From Bog-473 sp963704355 (GTDB taxonomy: Bacteria; Actinomycetota; Acidimicrobiia; Acidimicrobiales; RAAP-2): a stretch of 64,000 nt of DNA. The DNA lies in the NCBI GenBank assembly GCA_963704355.1, contig OY969891.1, positions 4,836,001-4,900,000 of the forward strand, read 5' to 3'. Within the stretch, counting starts at the first letter, position 1; each line of letters opens with the position of its first letter. Positions 25,064 to 32,877 of the stretch are shown here, piece by piece. The position numbers and the translations under genes were made by a program. The notes under the pieces were generated by a model that made no database searches, was not told the DNA's origin, and saw only the letters and a list, made by a program, of their open reading frames with translations.

Positions 25064-26173
25064 ATGGAGCCAGCCGTCATGATCAGTGTGCCGCAAAACT
25101 CGACCCTCCTCGGTCTCGATGTCCATAAGTTGACCATCTCCGCCGCGGTCCTGGCGCCGGGCTCTGACGTGGCGGTGGTCGACAAGATCTCCTCGGATCC
25201 CGACGCCGTCCGACGCCTCATCGGCCGCTTCGAGACTCCCGGTTCCCTGGTGGCCTGTTACGAAGCCGGTCCGACGGGTTACGAGCTGGCCCGCCAGCTG
25301 CGCTCGATGGGGGTGCGCACCGAGGTGGTGGCACCGTCGTTGATCCCGGTGGCGCCGGGCAACCGGGTCAAGACCGACAAGCGTGACGCCCGGCGCCTGG
25401 CCCTGCTCCTCCGCGGCGGTCAGCTCAGCGCCGTGCGGGTGCCCGACGTTGCCGAAGAGGCGGTGCGCGACCTGTGCCGGGCCCGGGCCGACATGGTGAT
25501 CGACCGCACCCGGGCCCGCCATCGTCTGGGCAAGTTCCTCTTGCGTCACGGCCGCGTCTGGCGCGACGGGGCCTGGACGATGAAGCACCAGGCCTGGATC
25601 AGCGCCCAGCGCTTCGACGAGCCGGCTCTCGACGCCACCCTCTCGCACTACCAGGCCACGCTGACCGCGCGTGAGGCGGCCGTCGACGCCATCGACACCG
25701 AGCTGTGCACCTACTTCGAGCGCGAGCCCTTCTGTGACGCCGTGCGCCGTCTGTGCGCCTACCGGGGCGTGACCGAGCTCGGAGCGCTCACCCTCGCCAG
25801 CGAGGTCTGCGATTGGAGACGGTTCCCGACGGCCGCTAGCTTCACTGCGTTCTGCGGACTGGTCCCGAGCGAGGACTCGAGCGGGGAGCGCACCCGGCGC
25901 GGCGGCATTACTCATGCCGGCAACACGCACCTGCGCACCCAGCTCGTCGAGTCCGCCTGGGCCTACATGAACAGGGCCCAGGTCGGCCCTACATTGCGCC
26001 GGCGCCACGAGGGGCTCGATCCCGAGGTCGTCGCCCGGGCCTGGGCCGCCCAGCTCAGGCTCTGCGGGCGCTTCAAGCGCCTCGACGCTCGCAAGTCGTC
26101 TCGCAAGACCGTCGTCACCGCCATCGCCCGCGAGCTCGCCTGCTTCGTGTGGGCCGAGATGACGCCAGCCTGA
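25064..26173 (+). CDS. IS110-family transposase (RuvC-like DEDD plus Tnp serine domain)
   Basis: A 369-residue IS110-type recombinase. The N-terminal RuvC-like domain shows GLDVHK (D19), CYEAGPTGYEL (E67) and KTDKRDARRLA (D105, D108), the DEDD set. The C-terminal Transposase_20 domain shows RGVTELGALTLASEV and FCGLVPSEDSSGERTRRGG with the presumed catalytic Ser in DSSG. ATG 25064 is used, and ATG 25079 is an alternative. It is full-length, so the element may be active. IS110 proteins are guided by an element-encoded RNA. The short 5' flank and long structured 3' flank here suggest that the RNA lies downstream, as in the IS1111 subgroup. Confidence 0.93.
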   Translation: MEPAVMISVPQNSTLLGLDVHKLTISAAVLAPGSDVAVVDKISSDPDAVRRLIGRFETPGSLVACYEAGPTGYELARQLRSMGVRTEVVAPSLIPVAPGNRVKTDKRDARRLALLLRGGQLSAVRVPDVAEEAVRDLCRARADMVIDRTRARHRLGKFLLRHGRVWRDGAWTMKHQAWISAQRFDEPALDATLSHYQATLTAREAAVDAIDTELCTYFEREPFCDAVRRLCAYRGVTELGALTLASEVCDWRRFPTAASFTAFCGLVPSEDSSGERTRRGGITHAGNTHLRTQLVESAWAYMNRAQVGPTLRRRHEGLDPEVVARAWAAQLRLCGRFKRLDARKSSRKTVVTAIARELACFVWAEMTPA

Positions 26174-26623
26174 GGTGACCACCTTGTCCAGCTCGCCTCT
26201 CGCCGAGGGCTCGGCGTGAGCGAGGCCTCCACCGTGCGCCGGGGCACCGCCGCAGCAGGACCGACCCCCGTGAGGACTATGACCGGGCCACACCCGGACG
26301 CGATCAGTTTGGGGCAACTCCCTGCGCAACGCTCTCCTGCGGTCCCAACCCGCGTACATCAGTCTGGCGGCAAGCCCGCTTGTCTCGCCCCGGCGCACGG
26401 TCGAGCCCTTGCCCGCCCGCCGCCCCACCCGCGGGGAGCTGCGTAGCAGCCGCCACCCCGGCGTCAAGACCGTTCGTCCTCGCTTCGCTCCGGGCGCTCC
26501 GTCTTGACCCCGGGGCCCCGTCGCCTGCTCACCGTCGACCATGCGCCGAACCCCCTTGGTTCGGCGCGGCCAAAACCGGGTGAAAAGCAGATCTATTCGG
26601 GGCCCTTGACAAGCCGTTCCACA
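26174..26623. other. 450-bp non-coding 3' flank of the IS110 transposase
   Basis: No credible gene is present. The region contains two strong hairpins (26456-26515 and 26543-26567) and GC-rich, C-rich tracts. It is where a guide RNA of an IS1111-type element would be encoded. Confidence 0.5.
26456..26567 (+). ncRNA. candidate guide (bridge/seek) RNA region of the IS110 element
   Basis: Two stem-loops lie in tandem. The first has 15-nt arms at 26456-26470 and 26501-26515 that pair at 14 of 15 positions around a 30-nt loop. The second has perfect 9-bp arms GCGCCGAAC (26543-26551) and GTTCGGCGC (26559-26567) around 7 nt. Large loops on strong stems downstream of the recombinase are what a seek/bridge RNA needs. 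No promoter or guide-target match was established, and the second hairpin could instead be a terminator. Confidence 0.3.
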
Positions 26624-27796
26624 TCAGTCCTTGGTGGGCTTGCGCGAAAGCGAGACGTGCACGTACTCGGGATCATCAGGCGTTCGCATGCTCAGCCGCC
26701 AGCGACAGCACACGTGGTCCTCGTCGACCCGAGGTGGGATAGCGAGCACATCCATCTTCATGTTCGGGTTATAGAGCTTCGCCGTCTCTTCGATCGACGC
26801 CGGACATGTCATGTGGCAGCCCTTCTCGAGAATGTCCTCGCGCCCCAGCGCTTCCCACATGGTGGGCGCGGCGCACTTGTTGAACATCATGATCCCGACG
26901 TCGGGCTCGGGCATTTCGAACACGAGGTCGAACTTCTTGCCAGGGAATGCGGATGGGTCGATCTGCAGATCCTTCATGAATGCAGCGACGTCGTTACCCC
27001 CGATGCCCATGTGTCGCTCTTTTATTTGCATGACCGCAGGGAGAACCTTTGCACTCCAGATGTCCCATGAAATGCTGAACATCTCATCGAGACTGTGGCG
27101 AATCACGACCTGCATCGCCACCGCCTGATTGCAAGCCAGGATGTACTCGTGACTGCCGAGCAGCATCGTGACGAGCTGTTCCTTGGGCAACTCCGCGAAA
27201 TCGGCCTGGGGAGCGAACGGCACCGAGTAGTCGATGCCGAGGTCTGCATCACCTTCGGGAGGTTCTCCTTCGAAACGGCCGAGGTTGGCAGCCGCGAGCC
27301 GCCGATCGACAAGCGATTCGGGCAGGAACTCGCGCAGCATCCCCTCCAGACTCGGGGCCAACACGTCTCGCCAGGCGATCCACTCGATCGTTCGACGTTC
27401 CCTCCGTCCGAAATAGCTCTCGACCTCGTCCAGCCAAGCACCTACCCAGACCTGTCTGTATTCGTCGCACATCGTCAACATCCGCACCAGCTGCTCACGA
27501 GAGAAGTCGGTGAAGCGCAGGTCTGACTTGAAGGGACCGCTGTAGTCCGGAAGGTTGACGTCGACGTCGACCGCCAGTTCCTGACGAATGTCGAGCTTCT
27601 CACGGCGGTAGTGAACGTCAGGCTCGAGAACGGGCCACTTCTTGAAGTTCGGGTCGATCTCGAAATCGACCAGCGCGTTTGCCACGGCCGCCGCCTTCTC
27701 GACTGGCACATGCGTCAAACTGTCTGGACCTATTCGGCTTTCGTTGTCAGTCTTGACCTGCCGCTCGGTCTGCGCGATTTCGGGATCTTGGGCCAT
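26624..27796 (-). CDS. unrecognised 390-residue protein with C-terminal Cys/His cluster
   Basis: I do not recognise this family with confidence. The protein is acidic and soluble in appearance, without signal peptide or membrane segments. Its C-terminus has CHMTCPASIEETAKLY followed by VDEDHVCCRWRLSM, a Cys/His arrangement reminiscent of the L-2-amino-thiazoline-4-carboxylate hydrolase/DUF6125-type proteins; that resemblance is by eye only. The upper half has two similar blocks (FTDFSREQLVRMLTMCDEYR and ADFAELPKEQLVTMLLGSHE), suggesting an internal duplication of a helical repeat. ATG 27796 follows GGAGG by 6 nt. It lies 31 nt downstream of the solute-binding lipoprotein gene and is probably co-transcribed with it. 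Confidence 0.7.
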   Translation of the reverse strand: MAQDPEIAQTERQVKTDNESRIGPDSLTHVPVEKAAAVANALVDFEIDPNFKKWPVLEPDVHYRREKLDIRQELAVDVDVNLPDYSGPFKSDLRFTDFSREQLVRMLTMCDEYRQVWVGAWLDEVESYFGRRERRTIEWIAWRDVLAPSLEGMLREFLPESLVDRRLAAANLGRFEGEPPEGDADLGIDYSVPFAPQADFAELPKEQLVTMLLGSHEYILACNQAVAMQVVIRHSLDEMFSISWDIWSAKVLPAVMQIKERHMGIGGNDVAAFMKDLQIDPSAFPGKKFDLVFEMPEPDVGIMMFNKCAAPTMWEALGREDILEKGCHMTCPASIEETAKLYNPNMKMDVLAIPPRVDEDHVCCRWRLSMRTPDDPEYVHVSLSRKPTKD

Positions 27797-27827
27797 GTGT
27801 TCCTCCGTTCCGCAATATGCCCGTACT

Positions 27828-29330
27828 TCACGAGACACATTGGTAATTGCCGTTGTTCAGGTCGACGAATTGCCCGTTTCGGATCGTCATCAAGAAGAAG
27901 CAATATGACGGGGGCGCTGCGGCATTTTGGGTGAACGTTAGCGGCGGAGCCAGTCCGCCAAGGTTGTTGTTCTTGATACTCCAAAGGCCTTGGAGAAACT
28001 CTGCCGAAGTCGGATTGGCGGTGAGGTACCGGTCGGCTGCGACAGCCAACATTCCGGCCGTCCATTCCGCAGCCGTTGAGGCGGATCCTTGCAAACTCGG
28101 GGCATACGTCTTCATCGCTTGCTGATAGGTCGCCTGTGCGGGTGTGTAACTGTCAATCCACGGGAAGTCGGATTGACCTGCCAATAAGCCGTTGAGATGC
28201 GGATCCGTGATGAGGCTTGCCGTGACGGCAAGGCTGTCGATGTCATAAATCGGGTTGTATCCCTGTGCGACGCAGTCATTGGCCATGCGAAGCAGGCTGT
28301 CTGAGTCGCCGGCGAAATAGACGAACGTCGCGCCAGCCTGTTTGGCGGCGAGGCACTGCGCCGTGAAATCCGGCTGCGTGAGGCTTATGGAAGAGGTGTA
28401 GACCGTGGTTGCCCCGTCGACGGTGGATCCGGGGTTCTCGAAGGCGTTCACGGTCGTGGCGCATCCGGGGTCTTCGACGCAATAGAGCACCGCCATCTTG
28501 GTGTAGCCGCGGGCGACGGCGGCCGCGATCGTGAACTCGGCCTCGGTGGACGGGTCGAGGGCACCAGATCCCTGCGGGAACAGCATCGGACTCTGCCACC
28601 AGGCGTTGGCGTTGGAGTCTCCCCCTATGACGGGGAGGCCCTGCTGCTGAAGATACGGAACGCTGGCACTCACCGTCAGGGGGTAGAAGTTGCCCACGAA
28701 GGCAACGACGTGGTCTTGCGTCACCTCTTGTTCGACCACCGACACGCTGGTCGAAGGATCACCGCCGTCGTCCCCGAAGTAGATGTGCACCGGGTGCCCA
28801 TTCAGGCCACCATGCGCGTTGATGTAGTTTTCCCACACTCCAAGTGCGGGCTCAGCTCCGGCGAAGACGGCCCCGATGACGCCACTGTAGCTGCCGACGT
28901 TGCCCAAGTTGATGGTCGATTCGGCCGCTTGGCTGGAATGAGTTGTTGATCCCGAGCCCGTTCCAGCGCTACCGCCGGACGAATCCGATGTGGCAACGGA
29001 ATCGCCTGACCTCCCGACGTCCGCACCGGAAGGTGACGAGGAACTCGGCCCGGCGTCGCCAGTCGATCCGGTCGGCGATGCTGTGAGGTCGGTGTTGCCG
29101 GCATTCGCGGCACTGTCGTGGCGGGCTCCCGCGATGATCGGCCGCCTTGCCGCCGAAGCGATCGCCTCTTGGCTGAGTCGATTGCCGCACCCCGTGCACA
29201 GGAGAGCGGCGGACGCGAGCACGAGCGCAACGAGGATGGCGCGCCGTCCTCGTGTTTTGGTCGTCGCGCCGCGAGACACCCGCCGCCATCCGTATGGCGC
29301 AAACCCGCCCCGCTGCTCAATCGTCCTCAT
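27828..29330 (-). CDS. branched-chain amino acid-type ABC substrate-binding lipoprotein
   Basis: A 500-residue Peripla_BP_6-type protein. After a basic N-terminus and a hydrophobic stretch (ILVALVLASAALLCTGC) comes a Cys in a near-lipobox context, then a long Ser/Gly/Thr-rich low-complexity linker (about residues 70-140) typical of surface-tethered actinobacterial lipoproteins. The binding domain begins INLGNVGSYSGVIGAVFAGA. ATG 29330 is chosen because an earlier start would place 74 unrelated residues before the signal peptide. No transporter membrane genes are adjacent. An 18-bp palindrome (29372-29389) lies about 40 bp upstream and may be an operator. Confidence 0.8.
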   Translation of the reverse strand: MRTIEQRGGFAPYGWRRVSRGATTKTRGRRAILVALVLASAALLCTGCGNRLSQEAIASAARRPIIAGARHDSAANAGNTDLTASPTGSTGDAGPSSSSPSGADVGRSGDSVATSDSSGGSAGTGSGSTTHSSQAAESTINLGNVGSYSGVIGAVFAGAEPALGVWENYINAHGGLNGHPVHIYFGDDGGDPSTSVSVVEQEVTQDHVVAFVGNFYPLTVSASVPYLQQQGLPVIGGDSNANAWWQSPMLFPQGSGALDPSTEAEFTIAAAVARGYTKMAVLYCVEDPGCATTVNAFENPGSTVDGATTVYTSSISLTQPDFTAQCLAAKQAGATFVYFAGDSDSLLRMANDCVAQGYNPIYDIDSLAVTASLITDPHLNGLLAGQSDFPWIDSYTPAQATYQQAMKTYAPSLQGSASTAAEWTAGMLAVAADRYLTANPTSAEFLQGLWSIKNNNLGGLAPPLTFTQNAAAPPSYCFFLMTIRNGQFVDLNNGNYQCVS

Positions 29331-29371
29331 GTCGCTGCCCCCCACCGGGCCGATCACGAATCGGAATGTGC

Positions 29372-29389
29372 TTCTCTCTGGAGAGAGAA
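29372..29389. promoter_or_regulatory. palindrome upstream of the substrate-binding lipoprotein
   Basis: TTCTCTCT (29372-29379) and AGAGAGAA (29382-29389) form a perfect dyad with a 2-nt spacer, about 40-60 bp before ATG 29330. Position and symmetry suggest a repressor site; no cognate regulator is adjacent. Confidence 0.4.
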
Positions 29390-29595
29390 CGCAATTCTCG
29401 TTTAGATCTTGCGCGCGGAGGAGGGCGGTTCGCAAGCCGCTTTTCGTACCCCCATTGAGGATCCCGAACCGCGGCTGTCGCAGATGTCGCCACCCTTCCT
29501 CGGTAGCGACGCACGTCTTGGCATCGTGCATGTCATCGGCGGCTGATGACACCCCGAGAGTTCCAACTCGCCGACCAGGATTTCTGGAAGCAAGT

Positions 29596-29612
29596 GGGTC
29601 AGCGACAAAACT
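29596..29612 (+). repeat. left terminal inverted repeat
   Basis: GGGTCAGCGACAAAACT. The reverse complement of 32667-32683 is GGGTCAGTGACAAAACT, a single mismatch. Confidence 0.75.
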
Positions 29613-29645
29613 CGCTAACCAGGTGCGACGGCAGCTCTGCGCTGG

Positions 29646-30017
29646 TCACTTCCCGGCTTTGCGCTTTGGCTTTCCCACGGCAGTGGATGCGTCGAGTCCC
29701 TCGTTGGCCAGTTCGGTCACCGTCAAGGACTCGAGCTCGGCGACCAGTGCACGTAGACGGCGATCGGCGGCCAGCATGGGACGCAGATGCTGCGCTTCTT
29801 GGGCGCTGAGGGTCTTGGTCACCTGACGGCCGCTCTCTTGGTGCATCCAGGTGGCATAGGGACCGTGCAGCTGGGGCGGCTCGGCGCGGCAGTGGCACCC
29901 TGAGCGCTGGCAACGCGTCGAGCGTTCGACGATGGAACCGGGGAGCACCGGGCCGAGAGCCTCGATTTCGGCCAGGATCGCCGCCCGGCGCCCTTCGCTG
30001 GTGCCTTTCATCTCCAT
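29646..30017 (-). CDS. DUF6788-like small protein of the transposon
   Basis: A 123-residue basic protein with a compact Cys/His cluster (RCQRSGCHCR, Cys36, Cys41, Cys43) followed by a LHGPYATW segment. This matches my memory of DUF6788, a domain repeatedly found next to transposase or recombinase genes. The Cys-x4-Cys-x-Cys-plus-His pattern could bind Zn and nucleic acid. The C-terminal half is helical, with a Lys/Arg tail. ATG 30017 is the more upstream of two near-adjacent ATG codons. It is transcribed away from the recombinase gene across a 44-bp gap containing a 10-bp dyad, so the element probably controls its own expression there. The function is unknown. Confidence 0.7.
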   Translation of the reverse strand: MEMKGTSEGRRAAILAEIEALGPVLPGSIVERSTRCQRSGCHCRAEPPQLHGPYATWMHQESGRQVTKTLSAQEAQHLRPMLAADRRLRALVAELESLTVTELANEGLDASTAVGKPKRKAGK

Positions 30018-30031
30018 AGCATCCCCGATCG

Positions 30032-30063
30032 ATGGACTTGACGTAGATACTATTCAAGTCCAT
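30032..30063. promoter_or_regulatory. dyad in the divergent promoter of the transposon
   Basis: ATGGACTTGA (30032-30041) and TCAAGTCCAT (30054-30063) are perfect inverted repeats around a 12-nt spacer CGTAGATACTAT. The right arm overlaps ATG 30062. The spacer contains the -10-like TACTAT and the arms contain TTGA, so both divergent genes could be transcribed from overlapping, nearly leaderless promoters and repressed by one protein bound here. Confidence 0.55.
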
Positions 30064-30853
30064 GCCCCCCGAGCGTCGGGTCAGCCGGGAGCGTTCGGTG
30101 CTCGCCGGACTCGAGCGCTTCTGTGCGAACCAGGGACTGGGCTCACCCGCGCTGGCCGATCTTTTGATCGCGGCGTACTTGTGCACCGGGCTCGAGGGCC
30201 GCGCTCCTTCGACGAAGGGCACCTACCACTCGGTGCTGCGCTCAGTCGGGGGCGTCGAGACGCCCAAGGGCGCGCCGCGTTTCGCCGGCTCGTCCGCCCC
30301 GGCCCCCTATAGCGCGGCCGAACGGGCCGAGCTCTTCGCCATCGCCCGGGCCCAGCGCCGCGCCTGGCGGGTGCGCTCGGCCCTCGCCCTCTTGGCTCTG
30401 TGCCTCGGGGCCGGAGTGCGCTCAGGAGAGCTGGTGGCTCTCAGAGGGAGCGACGTCGAGGCGGGACATGACCGAGTCCTCATAAGTGTCGGCCCTCCCA
30501 CGGCCCGCGTGATCGAGATGCGCCCTCACGAAGCGCGTCTTGTAGAAGAACTCGGCGTCGCCCATGACGCCTATGTCTTTCGCCCCGGAGAGGCGGATCG
30601 CTCCTATCCCAACTTCGTCAACGACTTTTGCCGGACCCTGGTGGCCGACCCGGGCGCGCCGAGGCTCTCGGTGGCGCGGGCGCGTTCGAGCTTCATCTGC
30701 GACCATCTCGTGGCGCGGGCGCCATTGCGGCGGCTGCTCGAGATGACCGGCATTGCCGAGGTCGAGTCGCTCTTGCGCTATGCCCGCCATGTCGACGGTG
30801 CCGCTCGGTCCAAGGCCGCCCTGCGCGCCGCTCTGGCTGCGGAGCACCTATGA
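30062..30853 (+). CDS. tyrosine recombinase-like protein with altered active site
   Basis: A 263-residue phage-integrase-fold protein. The first catalytic Arg lies in LGAGVRSGELVALRGSDVE (R120), the second Arg in ARSSFICDHLV (R208) and the Tyr nucleophile in LLRYARHV (Y240). Aligned by eye with XerD-type enzymes, the His of the HxxR motif reads Val205, and the G-H motif before the Tyr reads MTG. Both His residues therefore appear lost while R, R and Y remain. The N-terminal SAM-like core-binding domain is short. ATG 30062 overlaps the operator arm. The stop overlaps the DDE transposase start (ATGA), implying co-translation. It could be a resolvase, a target-site factor or a regulator. Confidence 0.75.
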   Translation: MPPERRVSRERSVLAGLERFCANQGLGSPALADLLIAAYLCTGLEGRAPSTKGTYHSVLRSVGGVETPKGAPRFAGSSAPAPYSAAERAELFAIARAQRRAWRVRSALALLALCLGAGVRSGELVALRGSDVEAGHDRVLISVGPPTARVIEMRPHEARLVEELGVAHDAYVFRPGEADRSYPNFVNDFCRTLVADPGAPRLSVARARSSFICDHLVARAPLRRLLEMTGIAEVESLLRYARHVDGAARSKAALRAALAAEHL

Positions 30854-32502
30854 GCTCGGGCCGGGCGATCCCGGCGGTCTCCTCGCACATGAGCGACGAA
30901 GCCGTTGGCTTCGCCATCGACGTGATCGATGCGTCGGGGATCCCCGATCGCCTCGAGGCCCTGCTCGTGCGTCAGACCGGTCGACCGCGGACCCTGCCGG
31001 TGCGCGCCCTGTTGGTCGCGCTGCTCTGCTTGGCCATCGACGATCGGGCGCTGCATCTGAGCGCGGCGACCAAGCTGCTCTATCGCACCCTCTCGGCGCA
31101 CCGGCGCGCCGAGCTGGGCGTGCGCGGCGAGGCCAACACCAAGAAGAGCCTGCTCGCCCGCTATCGCTGTGTGCGCTACTTGTTCCACCTGATGGTGGGC
31201 GTCATGGACCCCTCGCGCCAGGTGAAGAACCGCGTCATCGACCAAGACGTCCTCGACGCGTTGGCCGTCGAGCTCACCGAGGCCGAGGTCGCGTTGCGAC
31301 GAGCACGCCTCGAGTCGGTTGTGAACGATCTGATCGAGGCCTCGCTCATGGCGTGCTCGAGTGCCGAGCTCGGGACCTTCGACGGCTCGGCCGGTCTCGA
31401 CGCCACCGTCGTCCCGCTCTTCAGCCGCGGCCCTTCGGCACGGGCGGGCACGTCTGCGAGTGATCCCGACGGAGGCTGGTATGTGCGCGAGGGCGACCAC
31501 CGCGAGATGGTCGGCCCGACAGGAAAGAAGCTGCGCAAGCTGTTCTGGGCCCAAGAAGCCACCATCGTGACCATGGGACGTCCACCTGGCGCGGTGCCCA
31601 CGCATCCCAACTTGGTGCTCGGCGCCTGCCTCGGGCGCCCCGGCGAGGATCCCGGCGGCACCGCCGTGCGCCTGCTCACGTCTGTGCGCGAGAGGGGCTA
31701 CCCGGCGGGCTTCTTGGGGGCCGACCGTGGTTATAGCCAAGCCCGTCCCGAGTCCTTCCACCTGCCGGTGCGCGCGCTCGGGTACTCACTCGTCATGGAC
31801 TACAAGGAGACCGAGCTCGGGCGCGGGGCCAATAGCGCGGGCGCGGTCATGGTCGAGGGGACCTTCTACTGCCCCGCCATGCCCACCGACTTGGTCCAGG
31901 CCAGCACGCAGTTACGCGCGGGGACCATCGACGCGCCCACCTATGCGGCACGCATCGAGGCCAGGAGATCATGGCGCTTGGTGCGCAAGGAGGGACCCGA
32001 CGACGACGGTTATGAGCGCTTCGCCTGTCCGGCCCGCGGCGAGCACCCGCGCCTGTGCTGTGCGCTTCGTCCGGAGGCGGCGCCCCTGGCCCTCGGCAAG
32101 GTCCCCGTGCTCGACCCTCCGGCGGATCCGCCCAAGGTGTGCACCCAAAGCGCGGTCACCATCGCCCCTGACGTCGGAGCCCGGCACCGCCAGGACCTCG
32201 CCTTCGGATCGCCCGAATGGGCTGGTGTCTATGCCACCTACCGCAACACCATCGAGGGCACGAACGGCTACGTGAAGGACCCCGCGCACGAGTCCCTCCA
32301 AACACCGGGACGCCGCCGTGTCCGCGGCATCGCCGCCCAGAGTCTCTTTGTGGGCCTGCTCCTCATGGCGGCCAACTTCCGCAAGATCGCCGCCTTCCGG
32401 AACCTCGTGGGGGCTGGCGAAGAGCCCAAGGTGGCCGAGCGGGCTCGACGACGGCGCATGAGCATCACCGACTACCGACCACCCCCAGCTGTGGCCGACT
32501 GA
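30850..32502 (+). CDS. DDE transposase of the three-gene element
   Basis: A 550-residue protein with a plausible DDE triad: D184 in GLDATVVP, D292 in LGADRGYS and E469 in RNTIEGTNGYVKD, the last resembling the C-terminal E motif of IS1182/IS1380/IS1634-type enzymes. Between the second Asp and the Glu there is a Cys-rich insertion (CP...CC, about residues 340-432) that may bind Zn. A Ser/Thr helical N-terminal domain precedes the catalytic core. ATG 30850 overlaps the recombinase stop by 4 nt. A longer frame starting at 30628 would run through that gene and is rejected. I cannot assign the IS family with certainty. Confidence 0.8.
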   Translation: MSSGRAIPAVSSHMSDEAVGFAIDVIDASGIPDRLEALLVRQTGRPRTLPVRALLVALLCLAIDDRALHLSAATKLLYRTLSAHRRAELGVRGEANTKKSLLARYRCVRYLFHLMVGVMDPSRQVKNRVIDQDVLDALAVELTEAEVALRRARLESVVNDLIEASLMACSSAELGTFDGSAGLDATVVPLFSRGPSARAGTSASDPDGGWYVREGDHREMVGPTGKKLRKLFWAQEATIVTMGRPPGAVPTHPNLVLGACLGRPGEDPGGTAVRLLTSVRERGYPAGFLGADRGYSQARPESFHLPVRALGYSLVMDYKETELGRGANSAGAVMVEGTFYCPAMPTDLVQASTQLRAGTIDAPTYAARIEARRSWRLVRKEGPDDDGYERFACPARGEHPRLCCALRPEAAPLALGKVPVLDPPADPPKVCTQSAVTIAPDVGARHRQDLAFGSPEWAGVYATYRNTIEGTNGYVKDPAHESLQTPGRRRVRGIAAQSLFVGLLLMAANFRKIAAFRNLVGAGEEPKVAERARRRRMSITDYRPPPAVAD

Positions 32503-32666
32503 ACCTGACCGCCGCGCACACGAGCCCTGACAGGCGCGTCCGCGACCGCTCCATCGCACCCCCGCTTCAGCTCAGTGACCCTTCGCAGCACCGCATCGGG
32601 GATGTGAGACACCCTTGCTGCAAAATGGTGATGCCTTATGGCGAGTTCTGTCGCTGCGGAGGGGTC

Positions 32667-32683
32667 AGTTTTGTCACTGACCC
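32667..32683 (-). repeat. right terminal inverted repeat
   Basis: It reads AGTTTTGTCACTGACCC on the plus strand, the inverted partner of 29596-29612. It is part of a larger local hairpin (GGGGTCAG/CTGACCCC, 32661-32684) that could also stop transcription leaving the transposase gene. Confidence 0.75.
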
Positions 32684-32684
32684 C

Positions 32685-32728
32685 AAGCAGCCCCAACGGG
32701 ATTCGAACCCGTGTCGCCACCTTGAGAG
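32685..32728 (-). repeat. 44-bp copy of the tRNA-Glu 3' part (attachment-site duplicate)
   Basis: Identical to 38167-38210 in the same orientation. It covers the anticodon-loop 3' side, T arm, acceptor 3' strand and three flanking bases of tRNA-Glu. It cannot be a functional tRNA because the 5' half is missing. Direct duplication of a tRNA 3' end is the classic footprint of integration by a tyrosine integrase. The segment between the copies (32729-38166) is the presumed integrated islet. The transposon at 29595-32684 abuts this copy. Confidence 0.85.
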
Positions 32729-32877
32729 TGCGAGTCGCTTTATCCATGGAGACCTGAACCGTCAGATTTTCCCAGTTCAGTGAGTTGGTAGCGTCCAAAC
32801 CGTCCACCCGCTCCTTCCAAGAACGGCCCGATAGTTGGGCAACTGATGGGCAACGATGGTCGGAGTACCGGCACTAC

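Larger units (their letters stand above)
25064..26623 (+). mobile_element. IS110-family insertion sequence (boundaries unresolved)
   Basis: The transposase gene plus its non-coding 3' region form the element. IS110 elements lack ordinary terminal inverted repeats and do not duplicate the target, so the ends cannot be fixed here; the true left end lies somewhere in 24965-25063. It separates the frameshifted aldehyde dehydrogenase gene from a convergent unknown gene. Confidence 0.6.
29595..32684. mobile_element. 3.1-kb transposon carrying DUF6788, tyrosine recombinase-like and DDE transposase genes
   Basis: The element is bounded by 17-bp terminal inverted repeats (29596-29612 and 32667-32683) that match at 16 of 17 positions. 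AAGCAAG (29588-29594) and AAGCAG (32685-32690) abut the two ends as a near target duplication. Inside are a minus-strand DUF6788 gene and a divergent pair of overlapping genes, a tyrosine recombinase-like protein and a 550-residue DDE transposase. The left end is compact (34 nt to the DUF6788 stop) and the right end has about 165 nt of non-coding DNA. The right end directly abuts a 44-bp tRNA-Glu fragment. Confidence 0.75.

Noticed and set aside
24983..26542. Minus-strand frame of about 519 codons opposite the IS110 transposase
   Set aside because: No family resemblance; it is the complement of a certain gene and ends in the intergenic region.
30628..32502. Longer transposase starting upstream at 30628
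   Set aside because: The extra residues lie in another frame of the recombinase gene and are unlike transposase; ATG 30850 with ATGA overlap is better supported.
32661..32684. Right inverted repeat as merely a transcription terminator
   Set aside because: The local hairpin is real, but the 17-bp match to the far end (16/17) and the abutting AAGCAG make an element end more likely; both roles can coexist.
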